From Symsagittifera roscoffensis (Eukaryota; Xenacoelomorpha; Acoela; Convolutidae), in contig NC_087063.1 of the NCBI RefSeq assembly GCF_963678635.1, positions 54,825,074 to 54,889,073 of the forward strand: a DNA stretch of 64,000 nt. Direction: 5' to 3'. Each line of letters begins with the position of its first letter. Position 1 is the first letter of the stretch. The notes beneath the pieces were generated by a model that was not told where the DNA came from, made no database searches, and saw only the letters and a program-made list of their open reading frames with translations. The translations under genes were made by a program, and so were the position numbers. Below, in pieces: positions 31,014 through 41,134 of this stretch.

Positions 31014-33107
31014 CTAAGTTGTGTGAAAAAGAGTCCGGTAGTCTTCTTCACTTGCGTAGTGGCCTGTGCACGTTTGAACGTTGCATCGTAAGTTGAAACT
31101 TGTGAATTCACGGTGTTCTGTAATCCCTAAATACTTTATAAGTGTATCATGACCATTGTCTTTTTGTGCGGGCAATACATCCCACCTGCTACCCAACACA
31201 GAATCCCAAGATTTGTGGCAGCCTCGAATTCCTTCGGATATTGCTGCACTAAACTTGACCACTTCCTTTTGGGATTCTGTCGAAAAACCCATTATTTGTC
31301 TTGTTAGTTTGGTCACGGGTCCAAGATTGAAAGTGATGGAGTTTTTGTCCCTAGCCAGTCCAACAGCACGTTTCAAGGCGGAAAACACCGCAAACGATAA
31401 ATTGATTGGATGTTCAATTGCATTGAAGTCACACGTTTCATGCTGAAATGTTACAAAATTAGTCACGTGCCAAAATCCTGTACTTTTGAATAAAAGTATT
31501 TGAGTTTTTGAAAACGATAAAAATTGTAGGCAATAGCCTGTGTTTTTACGTGCCAAAATCCTGTACTTTTGAACAAAGTATTTCAGTTTTTGAAAACGAT
31601 AAAAAAATTGTAGGCATTAGCCTGTGATAAAAATTGGCAATGTTTTGTCATTTGACACTGGATTCCGGGCCTTATGGCTAAGGGTTTGAACATGAATTCC
31701 TAGTTCGTTTCTCAGTCGTAAGCATTGTTAAATTCCATGGAATCCGGGACGTGACAAATTCGGAATGTTTCAAATGAAAATTGTAGGCCTTAGCCTGTGA
31801 TAAAAACTGGCAATGTTTTGTCATTTGACACTGGATTCCGGGCCTTATGGCTAAAGGTTTGAACATGAATTCCTAGTTCGTTTCTCAGTCGTAAGCAATG
31901 TTAAATTTTATGGAATCGGGACAATAAAAATTCGGAATGTTTCATTAAAAAAACTTTACCTTGAGGTAGTCTTCACAAGCTAGCTGAACCAAGAGTGCAG
32001 GCATCCTTATAGAAATGTCCTCGTTATTTATGCATGTCAACTGTGCAAAGGCCTTTTTTGTCCTTCCTTCAAACTCCAAGCTGTCTACTCTGCAATTTTC
32101 CCCTCCATAGAAAGCAGTTGATCCAACCTGAGAAACAAAGAATTGAATTTTTATACAAATTATTTTGATCGGGCGCTGAGACATATATTCCTAACTTTAT
32201 GACATCTGAAAAAATTGCGGCACACACTTCCAAAGCTTGTAATTATTTTGTTAACAAACCTTGAGGACACCGTTGGAACAAGGGACAAAGGTCAAAGGCA
32301 CTATGTCTTCTGTGGCTTCGAGAAGTGTCAGCATGTCAATTTCTTTTTCGTCTTTTTTAGCTCTTTTTGTAGGATTACGTTGATGATCCTGAACCTCACA
32401 TGGCTCCAAAACTAAAGTAGCCGTGTCACAAAAAGATGTCTGAAACAATTCAAGATTTCAAACAGATTATGAATGAAGTTGAAATATGTTTTTCAATTTC
32501 AGCTATTCAAAAAAACTTCTTTTGAAGTTGAACTTCTTTCCGAGTGATGTTTTGAAAGATGTTTTTCAAAGCGAATAAGTACCTCAGATGTAAGCGTATC
32601 TTCAAAGAGCCCTTGATTTCGAAGTTGATTGTATTTTACAACCAATATGTTAGCCTCTGGTTCTTCTCGGGGGTTTTCATCGTGCTCCGAGTCCAAAATT
32701 CTCAATGTACATTCACGTTTGAAAGGATCGTTGTACAGTACAACCCCTCTCATCAGAATGCATTTGTCAACGCAATCTGTTTCACAAGCAGCACAGAAAA
32801 AAACATCTGTATTGCGAGTTAAGCGTCTTGGGTTGAACAGAAGTGGATCTTTTTTGTTTCTTCTTTTAGCCCTATCTGGCTCTTCAACAACTTTGATTGT
32901 CTTTCTTATTTTCCAATGTTTCATCCTCCAATTGTCGCGAAGGTCTTCTGGAATTGTTATCTGTACGGGTGGACCCTTCCATTCAGTCCATTTGACACTC
33001 ACACCCCAGTTACTAATGAAACCCAGTATTCTAGCGGCTTCCCAAATGTACGTCACTTCATCAAGAACTTGCACTTCTTCTTTTTCCTTGAACAATGATG
33101 GAAGCAT
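31014..33107 (-). CDS. Gene 3: four-exon protein with Cys cluster and possible Tudor/chromo-like barrel (433 aa)
   Basis: On the minus strand, exons 33107-32583, 32439-32260, 32127-31960 and 31442-31014 have GT..AG borders and are all phase 0 (175, 60, 56 and 142 codons). I do not recognise a full-length family. Residues ~1-65 (VTYIWEAARILGF..WGVSVKWTEWKG) look like a small beta-barrel of the Tudor/chromo/agenet kind, a reader of methylated residues, but this is tentative. A Cys group (FFCAACETDCVDKC) follows near residue 115-130 and may bind zinc, and a basic KRRNKK is likely a nuclear signal. The C-terminal exon has a Cys pair (CNVQTC). Intron 3 (31443-31959) carries two GGATTCCGGG-containing repeats. 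Placed between a demethylase and a methyltransferase gene, a chromatin-binding role is plausible but inferred. Confidence 0.75.
31545..31940. repeat. Two direct copies of the fold-back arm in gene 3 intron 3
   Basis: The segment TTGTAGGC(A/C)TTAGCCTGTGATAAAAA..CATTTGACACTGGATTCCGGGCC..GAACATGAATTCCTAGTTCG is present at ~31605-31745 and ~31775-31925. It matches the arms at 27829-28365, so one repeat family has spread inside this transposon. Confidence 0.85.
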
Positions 33108-33557
33108 CTTGTAGGAGCGATTTTATCTAAATGAATAATATTTAGTACAATCATTGTACTCATGATGAGTAATTGTCATGATGAGTATATTTTTTAACAA
33201 CCAATTTAAACCTTTAGGTTTAACCGCATAAAACGACTATTGAAACGATCATTGAAGTTCATTTGGTGTTCAATTGGTACTCAAATTGGTTGTGATAATA
33301 TGCCATATTATACTATCTTATATTATTGCAGTAATTCAGCAATTAAGAGTCAATTATACACTGTATAATATAATATAGTATAATATGGCATATTATCACA
33401 ACCAATTTGAGTACCAATTGAACACCAATTGAACTTCAATTATTGAAAAATACTATTATAGTAAGTTGTTAGTAACACCTTCCGAGGGTGATTCATTCGA
33501 TTCTGCAATTCTTTCTAGTCACTTCTCATTTCATTCCAAGTTTCGTTAACCTGAACT
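33108..33557. promoter_or_regulatory. Divergent promoter region of gene 3 (-) and the SET gene (+)
   Basis: 450 bases between two start codons pointing away from each other. Most of it is the large hairpin 33254-33437. Two genes with opposite orientation probably share control from here. Confidence 0.55.
33254..33437. repeat. Hairpin with 63-nt arms in the divergent promoter
   Basis: Left arm 33254-33316 and right arm 33375-33437 are reverse complements with one mismatch; the 58-nt loop is AT-rich. DNA cruciform extrusion, a binding site for a dimer, or a short hairpin RNA are possible. Confidence 0.92.
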
Positions 33558-36298
33558 ATGGACTCCGAACTTCCTGTTGTGAATACTGCGCAACTTGAAA
33601 CTCCTGTTTTCCATAGAGATCATAATGAACCTCCATCTAGTCAACAGTCTGTTACTAACAGATGTAGTACATCTCGGAGTTTCGACCAAAATTTTGCACA
33701 GCTCCCATCTGTGGAAATTCCTTTAGGAACCCCCATCCGACCTATGCCCTATGCTGAACCTTGTATAATTATTACAGATGTTAATCATAATGACAATACT
33801 TACCACACATTGGAGACTCCGCAGCAAGTATCTTCTCGAAGTGAAGGGTATTCAAACTTCATTAGCCCAATGCCAGTGGTGTACCCACCACACTTTGATC
33901 CCGCGTTTTTTCATAGAAATCAAATTGCCAGCCAGCCCACTGATCATCATGATGATTACACTGCCAATGGAACAGAACTCAGTCGTTTTTTTTCTCAACC
34001 TTCAGAATCAACTCCTTCAAACCAGCATTCATCAACAACTTTGTCATGGGAAATACCTCTGTTCACGCCGCAGTCAGCGACTGCCACTCAGGCTGGCAGT
34101 TCAAGTACAGAGCCTCCGACTGATTCTTCATCTGAGAATATGGCAAAACGAGTTATTCCAACGAACAATGACTCGCAAACAGCATTTTTAATGCTCAAAC
34201 CATGAAGAGTTGGAAACTTTCAGCTAATGTTTTTGTTCACTTTTGTAGTTCAACTAAAAGTTTTTGTTTTGAGTTTAGATAGCTGCAAAACTTGCACGCG
34301 TTCAACAACTTGAAGCTGCTTCGTCCAAAGACGACCAAAATGAAAATTGCGAGAGGCAAGAAATCGAAACACTTGTTAAAGAGCACTTGGATGTTTTCCA
34401 AGAATCGGGTTTTTTAACCCATAAACAACGTGTTTCGTTATTTCAACTTGTGACAGCCTTCTTATACTGTTATGTCGTGCCATCAATGCTAGAAAAAACC
34501 ATAAGCTGCATGTCTGTTCATGCAGTTGCACAAGCGTTTGTGGCATTGTCAGATGAGGACGAAATTTGTATAACGGTTTCAATTGAACCAAGTGAAAGTG
34601 AGTCATCTTGAATTTCTTCCGTATAACTTTTTTTCAAAATTGTGAAACTGTTTGTTTAGTGTCTACTGAACGTTCGAATCACATTTTGCCGCGATGGCTC
34701 GTACAGGGTTTGAAACTTTATCACACTGAAGTTCGACCACATTTCTTACCTCAGAGTGTCCCGGATGAAAAGATTTCTTTCACCCGATCTTTCCCTGAGC
34801 AACCAATCCAAGTCAAAACAGAATTTTTTTTTGTGAACTCCAGTGGAAACACCAAGTTTCGTGTGAATAGAATTGCCGCCACAGTTTCTGACATGGTACG
34901 TTTCAACTTTTAACTTATAAGTCTGTGGAAGTTGAACTTCCTAATATGATTTGAACACAACGGGGAATTCGTTCTAGAAGGATCTGTTTAGATTTCTGCT
35001 CAAATGGAGCCTGCTAAGCGACCCAAGACATTGCTCGATCGTCAAGTGGCAAAATTCATGCCTTTGTCAAAAGATCCTGCATTTCAACTGGTGAAACACA
35101 AAACGCAGGAAATTCACAAGAAGGTACTACTTTGATTTTCCAAGAATTTTTTTAATTTAAAAAACGTTTCGACTCGGAAACTTTCGGAAAGTTTCGACTG
35201 TTTCAGCTGATTTGTACTTCACAGTTTTTTTATACAGTATCACAATTTATCAATTGGATGTATGAAACAATACGCTCACGTTTTTCCAGATTGTCAATCA
35301 CACCTACAAAGATGTTGAAAAAGCTGTGCGATGTAGACAAGATCAACAAAGATACATTAGACAGACAATTAGAGCACAAGCTTTTGTGAAACAGTATCCA
35401 AACTTTGTTGTATCGGAGACGCGCGTGTCGGGTTTTTTCCAGCGAAACAAATGGGAAACTCATCACGACCTAAAGAAAGTCATGTCCCAAATCGCCATGC
35501 TGCAGAAAGAGAAAAGCAAGCGACAACAAAAGCCGCTTTCTGATTCCAGCGGCATTAGTTATAAAGGCACTGGAAACTTTCTTTCATTGGAAGCACAAAC
35601 GCTTCTGGCCCACAGATGTGATACGCAAGAATGGGTTGGCATTTGTGATGTTGTTTTCCCTACCTTCGGAAGAGGTAATCTTGCGTTTCTTGAAAACGTT
35701 GACGACAAGTTTCCAAAACTTTGAAAAGTTTCTTTTTCAAAAAAATTTCTTTTGTGATTCAAACGTTATAGTTTAAAGTTTTAAAAAGTCATAAAGTTTT
35801 CAACCAATACAGTTTTTTGAATTCCATTCAAAAATGCCATGTAACAGTGTTACATAATATGGAGTAAACTTTAAATGTTGAACATTTTCTGATTCAGGCG
35901 TTGTCAGCACACAGGCCTTCCAGAAGGATGATATTATCATGGACTACCATGGGGTTGCCGTGACAGATAAAACATATCAAGATTTGATAAGGAACCGTTC
36001 TGTTCCGACTGAATTTGTGCTGGAAATTGGCGCGCCTGTGAAGCGTTTCATCGATGCTTCTTCAGAAGTGTGTGTTGAGCATCCAACCAACCGCTGTCTT
36101 GGTCGACTGGCTAATCACAGCACGCTAAACTCCAAGAAGAATTTGGATGCGAATATGAAGATCATAGAAGTTGTTCTTAATGCCTTCGATCCGCCAAAAC
36201 GATTAGCTGTATTCAAAGCCCGAAGAAACATTGAGCCTTTCGAACAACTACGATACGATTATGGCGATAAAGTTGCTCGATACATGTTCAACATGTGA
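33558..36298 (+). CDS. SET-domain lysine methyltransferase, KMT5A/SET8-like
   Basis: An ATG-started first exon (33558 to ~34200, Ser/Pro/Thr-rich, ~200 aa, disordered) is followed by exons 34279-34597, 34660-34895, 34992-35123, 35290-35674 and 35898-36298 with consistent phases (490 aa). The donor of exon 1 is unclear: its frame stops at 34205 and no strong GT fits, so exon 1 could end earlier, be frameshifted, or be a separate gene. The last two exons form a SET domain: GRGV across the intron junction (SAM-binding GxG), MDYHG (35939-35953), RFIDAS, LGRLANHS (NHS at 36113) and RYDYGD with the catalytic-type Tyr (36254). This order and spacing are those of KMT5A/SET8 (H4K20 monomethylation), and no pre-SET or post-SET Cys region is seen, as in SET8. 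Key residues are present, so it is predicted active. Substrate is inferred only. Confidence 0.88.
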
Positions 36299-36719
36299 AG
36301 TTCACAAGCTCAGCTTTTTTACCTTAGAAACTTTTCAAGTTGTGTTACACTCATTCAATGGAAGTTCCATATATTTTATGTTCTTTATTCTGTATGTTAC
36401 ATACGTGTAGTTACTACTAGTAGTAGTTCAAACATTTGCACCCACAACTTTTTTCATCGAAGTACATGTACAGTATTTCGGCACGCTCGTTAACTAAGTT
36501 TGATCAAACGATTGTACCCACAACTTTTTTCATCGGAATACAGTATTTTAGCACGTATGTTAATAGTTGCAGTTATAATAACTTGTAGGACAAACTAAAC
36601 AAAAAAGAAAATAAAATTGCTTAAAAACTGTAAACTTCTGCCAGATTAATTCAAAAATATAAACAAAGTAAAATTGCTTAAAAACTGTAAACTTCTGCCA
36701 GATTAATTCAAAAATATAA
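36299..36719. other. Noncoding right part of the transposon with short direct repeats
   Basis: No gene. A 57-bp-period direct repeat (AAAATTGCTTAAAAACTGTA..) lies at 36613 and 36670, and CCCACAACTTTTTTCATCG occurs twice (~36441 and ~36518). It probably holds the SET gene's poly(A) region. Confidence 0.7.
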
Positions 36720-37060
36720 AAATCTTGGATTCCATGCCATTTTTCTTACTGGATTCCATGGTTATACTGTATTGAATTTATCAACTATTTGTTTAGCAAC
36801 TATTTGTTTAGTGGTTGAGTAAAAATGGCTCGGATTCCGGGACCATGTCCTGGATTCCGAATTCAAGTAATTGTTCGCTATACCATGGATTCCGGGATTT
36901 TGCCAATTTTCGGTGGTTTAATTGATTGTCCCGGATTCCGGGATTTTGCGTATATGCCTGTTCGTGCCGCCATGCGAGTATTTGAACGCGGAATCCATGG
37001 CATGTGCATGTTATATCATTTGAATTCGGAATCCATGTACACTAATAGTCAAATCTGACT
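36720..37060. repeat. Right subterminal cluster of GGATTCC / GGAATCC motifs
   Basis: At least eight copies (for example TGGATTCCATG at 36726 and ~36751, CGGATTCCGGGACC ~36831, CATGGATTCCGGGATT ~36881, CCCGGATTCCGGGATT ~36930, CGGAATCCATGGCAT ~36991). It mirrors the left end and supports the same element borders. Confidence 0.8.
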
Positions 37061-37064
37061 ATTG

Positions 37065-37090
37065 AAATAACACGGATTGGCGACGTAATG
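37065..37090 (-). repeat. Right terminal inverted repeat (26 bp)
   Basis: AAATAACACGGATTGGCGAC followed by GTAATG. It is the exact reverse complement of 20511-20536, 26 of 26 bases. Confidence 0.92.
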
Positions 37091-37742
37091 GCCACCGTAT
37101 TTTGAGAGACAATATTGTAATCATGGAAACATTCAAAAGATCAGATTTATATTAAAAAACTCAAAATTTATTTTGTTGAACAGAGGGTTAATCAATTATA
37201 ATAACTGATAGCGCTTCAAAATTTTGAATAGAAAGCTCTTGCAAAAATTAGTTTGAACCTAATTAGAAGATACTGAGAACAGTTGACTAGATTGTAGTAT
37301 CAAATTAAAAAATATTTAATTGCATATTCTTTTAATGGAAAAATCGAAAATTTTGGATGCTCAAATTATAACTCCGAACTCATATCAAGGTTTGAGTTTG
37401 TATCCATAAATTGTCTTAGTTTGTGTTCAGTCTTTCCAGATTGAATTTGCTCTAATTTGAATAACTGCTTTCCTTAAAAGTCGCAAATAAGTTTTCACCT
37501 GCTTTATTCGATGGTTACTCTGTTCTGTCGTATTTATTGGCACACAAATAACAGTTTTCCCCCAGTTTTCAGGTCCTCTTTGATGAATATTTTCAAAATT
37601 TCTGTTAGCAGAAAAAATTTAAAAGGAAATACTAAACGTTTTCTAGAAGCCCCGAAAATTGTTTCCTTTTTATTATAAAAAGTGGTATATGCAAGTCTTA
37701 GAAACGGCTGCAGCAAAATTAATCGGCACTTTTGGCTTTCAT
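37091..37742. other. Flanking (host intron) DNA right of the transposon
   Basis: About 650 AT-rich bases with no gene that I can support; presumably the rest of the C2-gene intron. It ends at the scaffold gap. Confidence 0.5.
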
Positions 37743-37942
37743 NNNNNNNNNNNNNNNNNNNNNNNNNNNNNNNNNNNNNNNNNNNNNNNNNNNNNNNNNN
37801 NNNNNNNNNNNNNNNNNNNNNNNNNNNNNNNNNNNNNNNNNNNNNNNNNNNNNNNNNNNNNNNNNNNNNNNNNNNNNNNNNNNNNNNNNNNNNNNNNNNN
37901 NNNNNNNNNNNNNNNNNNNNNNNNNNNNNNNNNNNNNNNNNN
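37743..37942. other. Assembly gap (200 N)
   Basis: Exactly 200 N. Sequence to its right begins abruptly within retroelement copy A, so the join is a scaffold link, not read-through sequence. Confidence 0.99.
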
Positions 37943-39334
37943 CCTTTTCGTGATTCATGGGAGACGGTTTGAAGACTTTAAGAGTACTCTCTCCACATTG
38001 GCTGAGTATCTCCATTTCTAACGTCACTCAAGTCAGAGTGCGGTCACTCTTCTTAGTTTTGTAACTGGCTGATTTTATTCCTGCCATGAAAATGGGTGGC
38101 ACCATCGCTACGTCAGTCAACATCCTGTCTGTGCTAGGCAACCGATCATCACCCTGTCCCAAGTCCATAGCTTCTTCGATGCGTTTTCTCCAAGCTGAGT
38201 TGACGGCTTTCATCGAGATTTCGGAATCCACTTTTGTCTTACCCGTTTTCCTCAATGTCACCTTGCTGCCCAATTTCTTTTTCGTTTAATTAAATCTGTC
38301 AATCACTATTTTCGATCGCATCGTTCCCTTCCGGGTTCTTGACAGATATACAACTTTTCCTTTGTCTTCTTGCGGCGTCATCTTGATAGGAGAGTTTGCC
38401 TCACTTTCGTCAGTGGCCGAGCCGATCAATAACTTGCTCAATCTCCCTTCACACTCGTCGAGTTTGTCAAGGACTTCCCGCATTAGTGGTCGGTTGAGAC
38501 CCACTTTCAAAATAGACTGGGTTCCGTAGCTCTGAACTACTGCCCAGACCTCTTCCATGAAGGCCACTCTGTCCATATTGCATCCCGTCGTATTTTCGTG
38601 GTCTCTATGATGCATCTCCCACTCCTCTTCGGGCAACGTTCCCAAGAAAGGTACCCTGACAGTGCCTTCTATTCTTCTTCTCCTTGGTGATTCCATTAAG
38701 AGTTTCTGTTCGGCAAGTTCCGGTTCGTTCCCATGAAGGCCGACGGAGGTTCTAGCTTGGAAGCTCCCTCGTCTGCAGGCTCAGTCATCGCTTCCAACGT
38801 GTCAGTACCATTTTCAAAATCGCTGAGGAAATTGAAGTCCAGGCTGGACATCCCTCCTGTCAAAGCCTTATCGACTTCGTTCTTGGCTTGATCGGGATCC
38901 TGTTTCATAGGTTCTTCCGATCGACGGCTTCCTCCCTGCCCATCGTCGCATTTTGGATTCTTTCCTGAACTTGAAGGCCCTTGCTCTTCACTCCTTGCCC
39001 CATCAGGAAATTTCGGTATAGGTATGAGGTTCAGGTGCAGCACTGACCTCCTGTATACTTCCACCTTAACATCAGGGAACGCAAATGTGACTGCAGGTCC
39101 ATATATGACCGTCACGAACTCTGTGGCTCCTCTGATCAATGCTAAGGGATCGGTCCTCATAGCTAAGCCCAGATCAGTTAGTAGGGGCATGCCCCCAACA
39201 TGACGCCGCACGTCTTCCTCCCTCTGAATCGTTTCGTCCTCTCCTGTTCCAAAGCGATTCTGCTGCAGGAAGTTCTGGATAGGAGTCTGTCGCAAAACTT
39301 TTATCTTGTTCCAGGAGTCCGTAGATCGTTTCAC
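37943..39334 (-). pseudogene. Retroelement copy A: broken acidic/Ser-rich protein fragments
   Basis: Three neighbouring minus-strand frames (39334-38696, 38696-38286, 38273-38028) are pieces of one longer coding region: the equivalent part of copy B (60247-61305) reads through the 38696 stop-start junction in one frame. The fragments are rich in Asp, Glu, Ser and Lys with an SSSGK..DDGQGGSRRSE linker, then a mixed helical part (LNRPLMREVLDKLDE) and a Lys/Arg-rich end. No domain is recognised. The acidic, disordered character and position after a helical protein recall phosphoprotein-like partners of nucleoproteins, but that is weak. Copy A lacks 669 bp present in copy B at 39022. Confidence 0.6.
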
Positions 39335-40725
39335 GTCAAATTCATCAACCCTCCCAAGTTTCCATGCGTTATCGCGATCAACGTTAGTAGTCCATCTAAT
39401 CGCAAATTCTGCACTCCTTCGTTGAGCAGTATCGCTGGTCCTTTCACAAAGTTCTCTGCTCCAAACGTCACGAACAGGGCTAGTAATTCAACGTTCGATA
39501 CTTCTACGGCTACTTGGAGGAACTCTTTTATCAGGTATCCAGAAAGGGAACGGTATATTTTCGCCGAGAAGGACGCTGTCCATCCGGCTCCTAGCCCGTC
39601 CAACATGCTGTCAGTCCGGTCAAAGCCTTCTTCTCCATTCACCTTCTGTGTCCAGAAAGCTTCCAGGGTCACTTGGCACACTCTAGTCACGATCTCGGCT
39701 GAATTCTCTTCAGCATTATCGGCCAGGCTTATCTCTCTCACTAAGTAGGCATGGATCTTCCTGATCATCACTGGGCCTCGCTCGAAAGCATCCGCTCCCA
39801 ATGCTGCAATCCGAGGGGTCAAGTGCAGTCACTTATTAGCTTCTGGTTTCGCTCTCAAAATCATCGCTTCCAAGTGAGCTCTGGTCTCCTTGGAGTTCTT
39901 CCTTCTCTCTCCTTTCTCTTTTATCTCAATTCCTCGGAACCATAAATCGTTTGACATCGCCACAATCACTTTATGGTCATCGTCAATTCCTGGCTTCAAC
40001 TTGAGCTGTTGGCTGAAGTAGAACAGTTCCAACCCCAGTACCTCGTCTAACACTAGCATGTGTAGTGAATGGTCTTTAAATCCTCGCATCGCATTTGAGA
40101 TGTCGGACCTTACCGCAGGTAATTCAGCCCTGAGTGGCCTCAGATTCTCCATCTCTATTCCGCGATTTGGGGCGTATATGATTACGTCATATTTCCCTTC
40201 CGAGAGCAAAGCCACCATCGCATATAAAAACTTCAGTCCATCCGGGAGCTGTGCATATACCGGAGACAGTGCAAACACGGCTCTCGGTGTTATCTTGGTG
40301 AAGGCACCTTCTTCCAGGGTGTCCACTACTTCTTCCATTGACTCGAGGATACCCTTTAGAGCTGGCCATACAGCGTCTTCGGCTGTCGTAGGCTCTCTGA
40401 GTCTACTCAGGAAACCCCTACTGTGTAGATGGTCTCTCATGCCAGCAAATATGATTGTAATTGGGTTCATTTCCGTCTGTCGTTGTACCCCGATTACCAT
40501 CGACAGAGATTGCATTAGGTCCAGGTCGACCGCCGCCAACTTTATAACATCAGGCAAAAACAGAGACTTGGAGGTATACACGAGGTCTGAGCTCACGACA
40601 ACCATGATCTTTGCCTTCCTCATTTCTGCTTTGTCATACGAAGCAAAGATGGTCTCATCTTTCTTGATCGCCTTCAATCCACCGTATCTCTGAACGTCAC
40701 CTTCTGGTTTACTTGTTTCGGGCAC
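39331..40725 (-). pseudogene. Retroelement copy A: mostly helical ~460-aa protein with one nonsense codon
   Basis: Frames 40725-39829 and 39822-39331 are in the same phase, split by a TGA at 39829-39831; copy B has a Leu codon at that place, so this is a point mutation in copy A. The product is predicted alpha-helical with few Cys and no signal peptide. Both copies keep it largely colinear, which shows that it was once selected. I recognise no domain; a capsid or nucleoprotein-like structural role is conceivable but not shown. The downstream region is in another frame, indicating a frameshift near 39334. Confidence 0.6.
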
Positions 40726-40756
40726 GCTCTTTCTTTTACGTGACCTGGGGTTGCTT

Positions 40757-41134
40757 TTATCTGCCTGAACATTTTACGTGTTGTCCTATTGGTGCCCTCG
40801 TCGTCAAGAATCTTTCGGGTCTTTCTTCTCGATTTCCTTCAGCGTGATTCAACTTCATATCTTGCAATGGTCTTGCTTTCACTGGAGCCATTGTATTGTT
40901 TGAGGGCAGTCCCTCTAAGTCGGTTAATCTCAAGGCGGTTGCAGTGCTGAAGTTTATGCCAGCGGCTGTCAACCAGTCAACGCCTGTTATTGAATAGAGT
41001 CCGTTGACAGACAATCTCGCTCCATTTAACATCCTCATGGCATCTGCTGCAAAGCTCACCGTCTGAAGATTCAATTTCATCAGATCCTGTTTGTATATAT
41101 GCCAGGGAGAATGTATGGGCCTCGACCACATCAA
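40757..41134 (-). pseudogene. Retroelement copy A: ~125-aa fragment with protease-like fold possible
   Basis: The frame starts at an ATG (41131-41129) overlapping the TGA of the upstream frame (TGATG). The matching stretch of copy B runs off the window at 63750-64000. Visible text such as LSVNGLYSITGVDWLTAAG and a Pro/Lys-rich end give no certain family. It may be part of the SGNH or of the following helical protein before mutation. Confidence 0.45.

Larger units (their letters stand above)
20511..37090. mobile_element. 16.6-kb DNA transposon with JmjC and SET genes
   Basis: Bounded by perfect 26-bp inverted repeats (20511-20536 and 37065-37090), with dense copies of a GGATTCC-type motif just inside both ends. 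It contains four multi-exon genes: transposase/BRCT (21550-24869, +), zinc finger/JmjC (25962-30455, +), a Cys-containing protein (33107-31014, -) and SET8-like (33558-36298, +). It lies in an intron of the C2-domain gene. A clear target-site duplication is not visible: the flanks ..TGACTAA and GCCACCG.. share nothing beyond trivial two-base palindromes, so the insertion may be old, rearranged, or of a family with very short duplications. Identical terminal repeats and mostly open genes suggest fairly recent activity. I cannot assign it to a named superfamily by eye. Confidence 0.85.

Noticed and set aside
37659-38027. Frames running through the N block
   Set aside because: Artefact of unknown bases being read as open.
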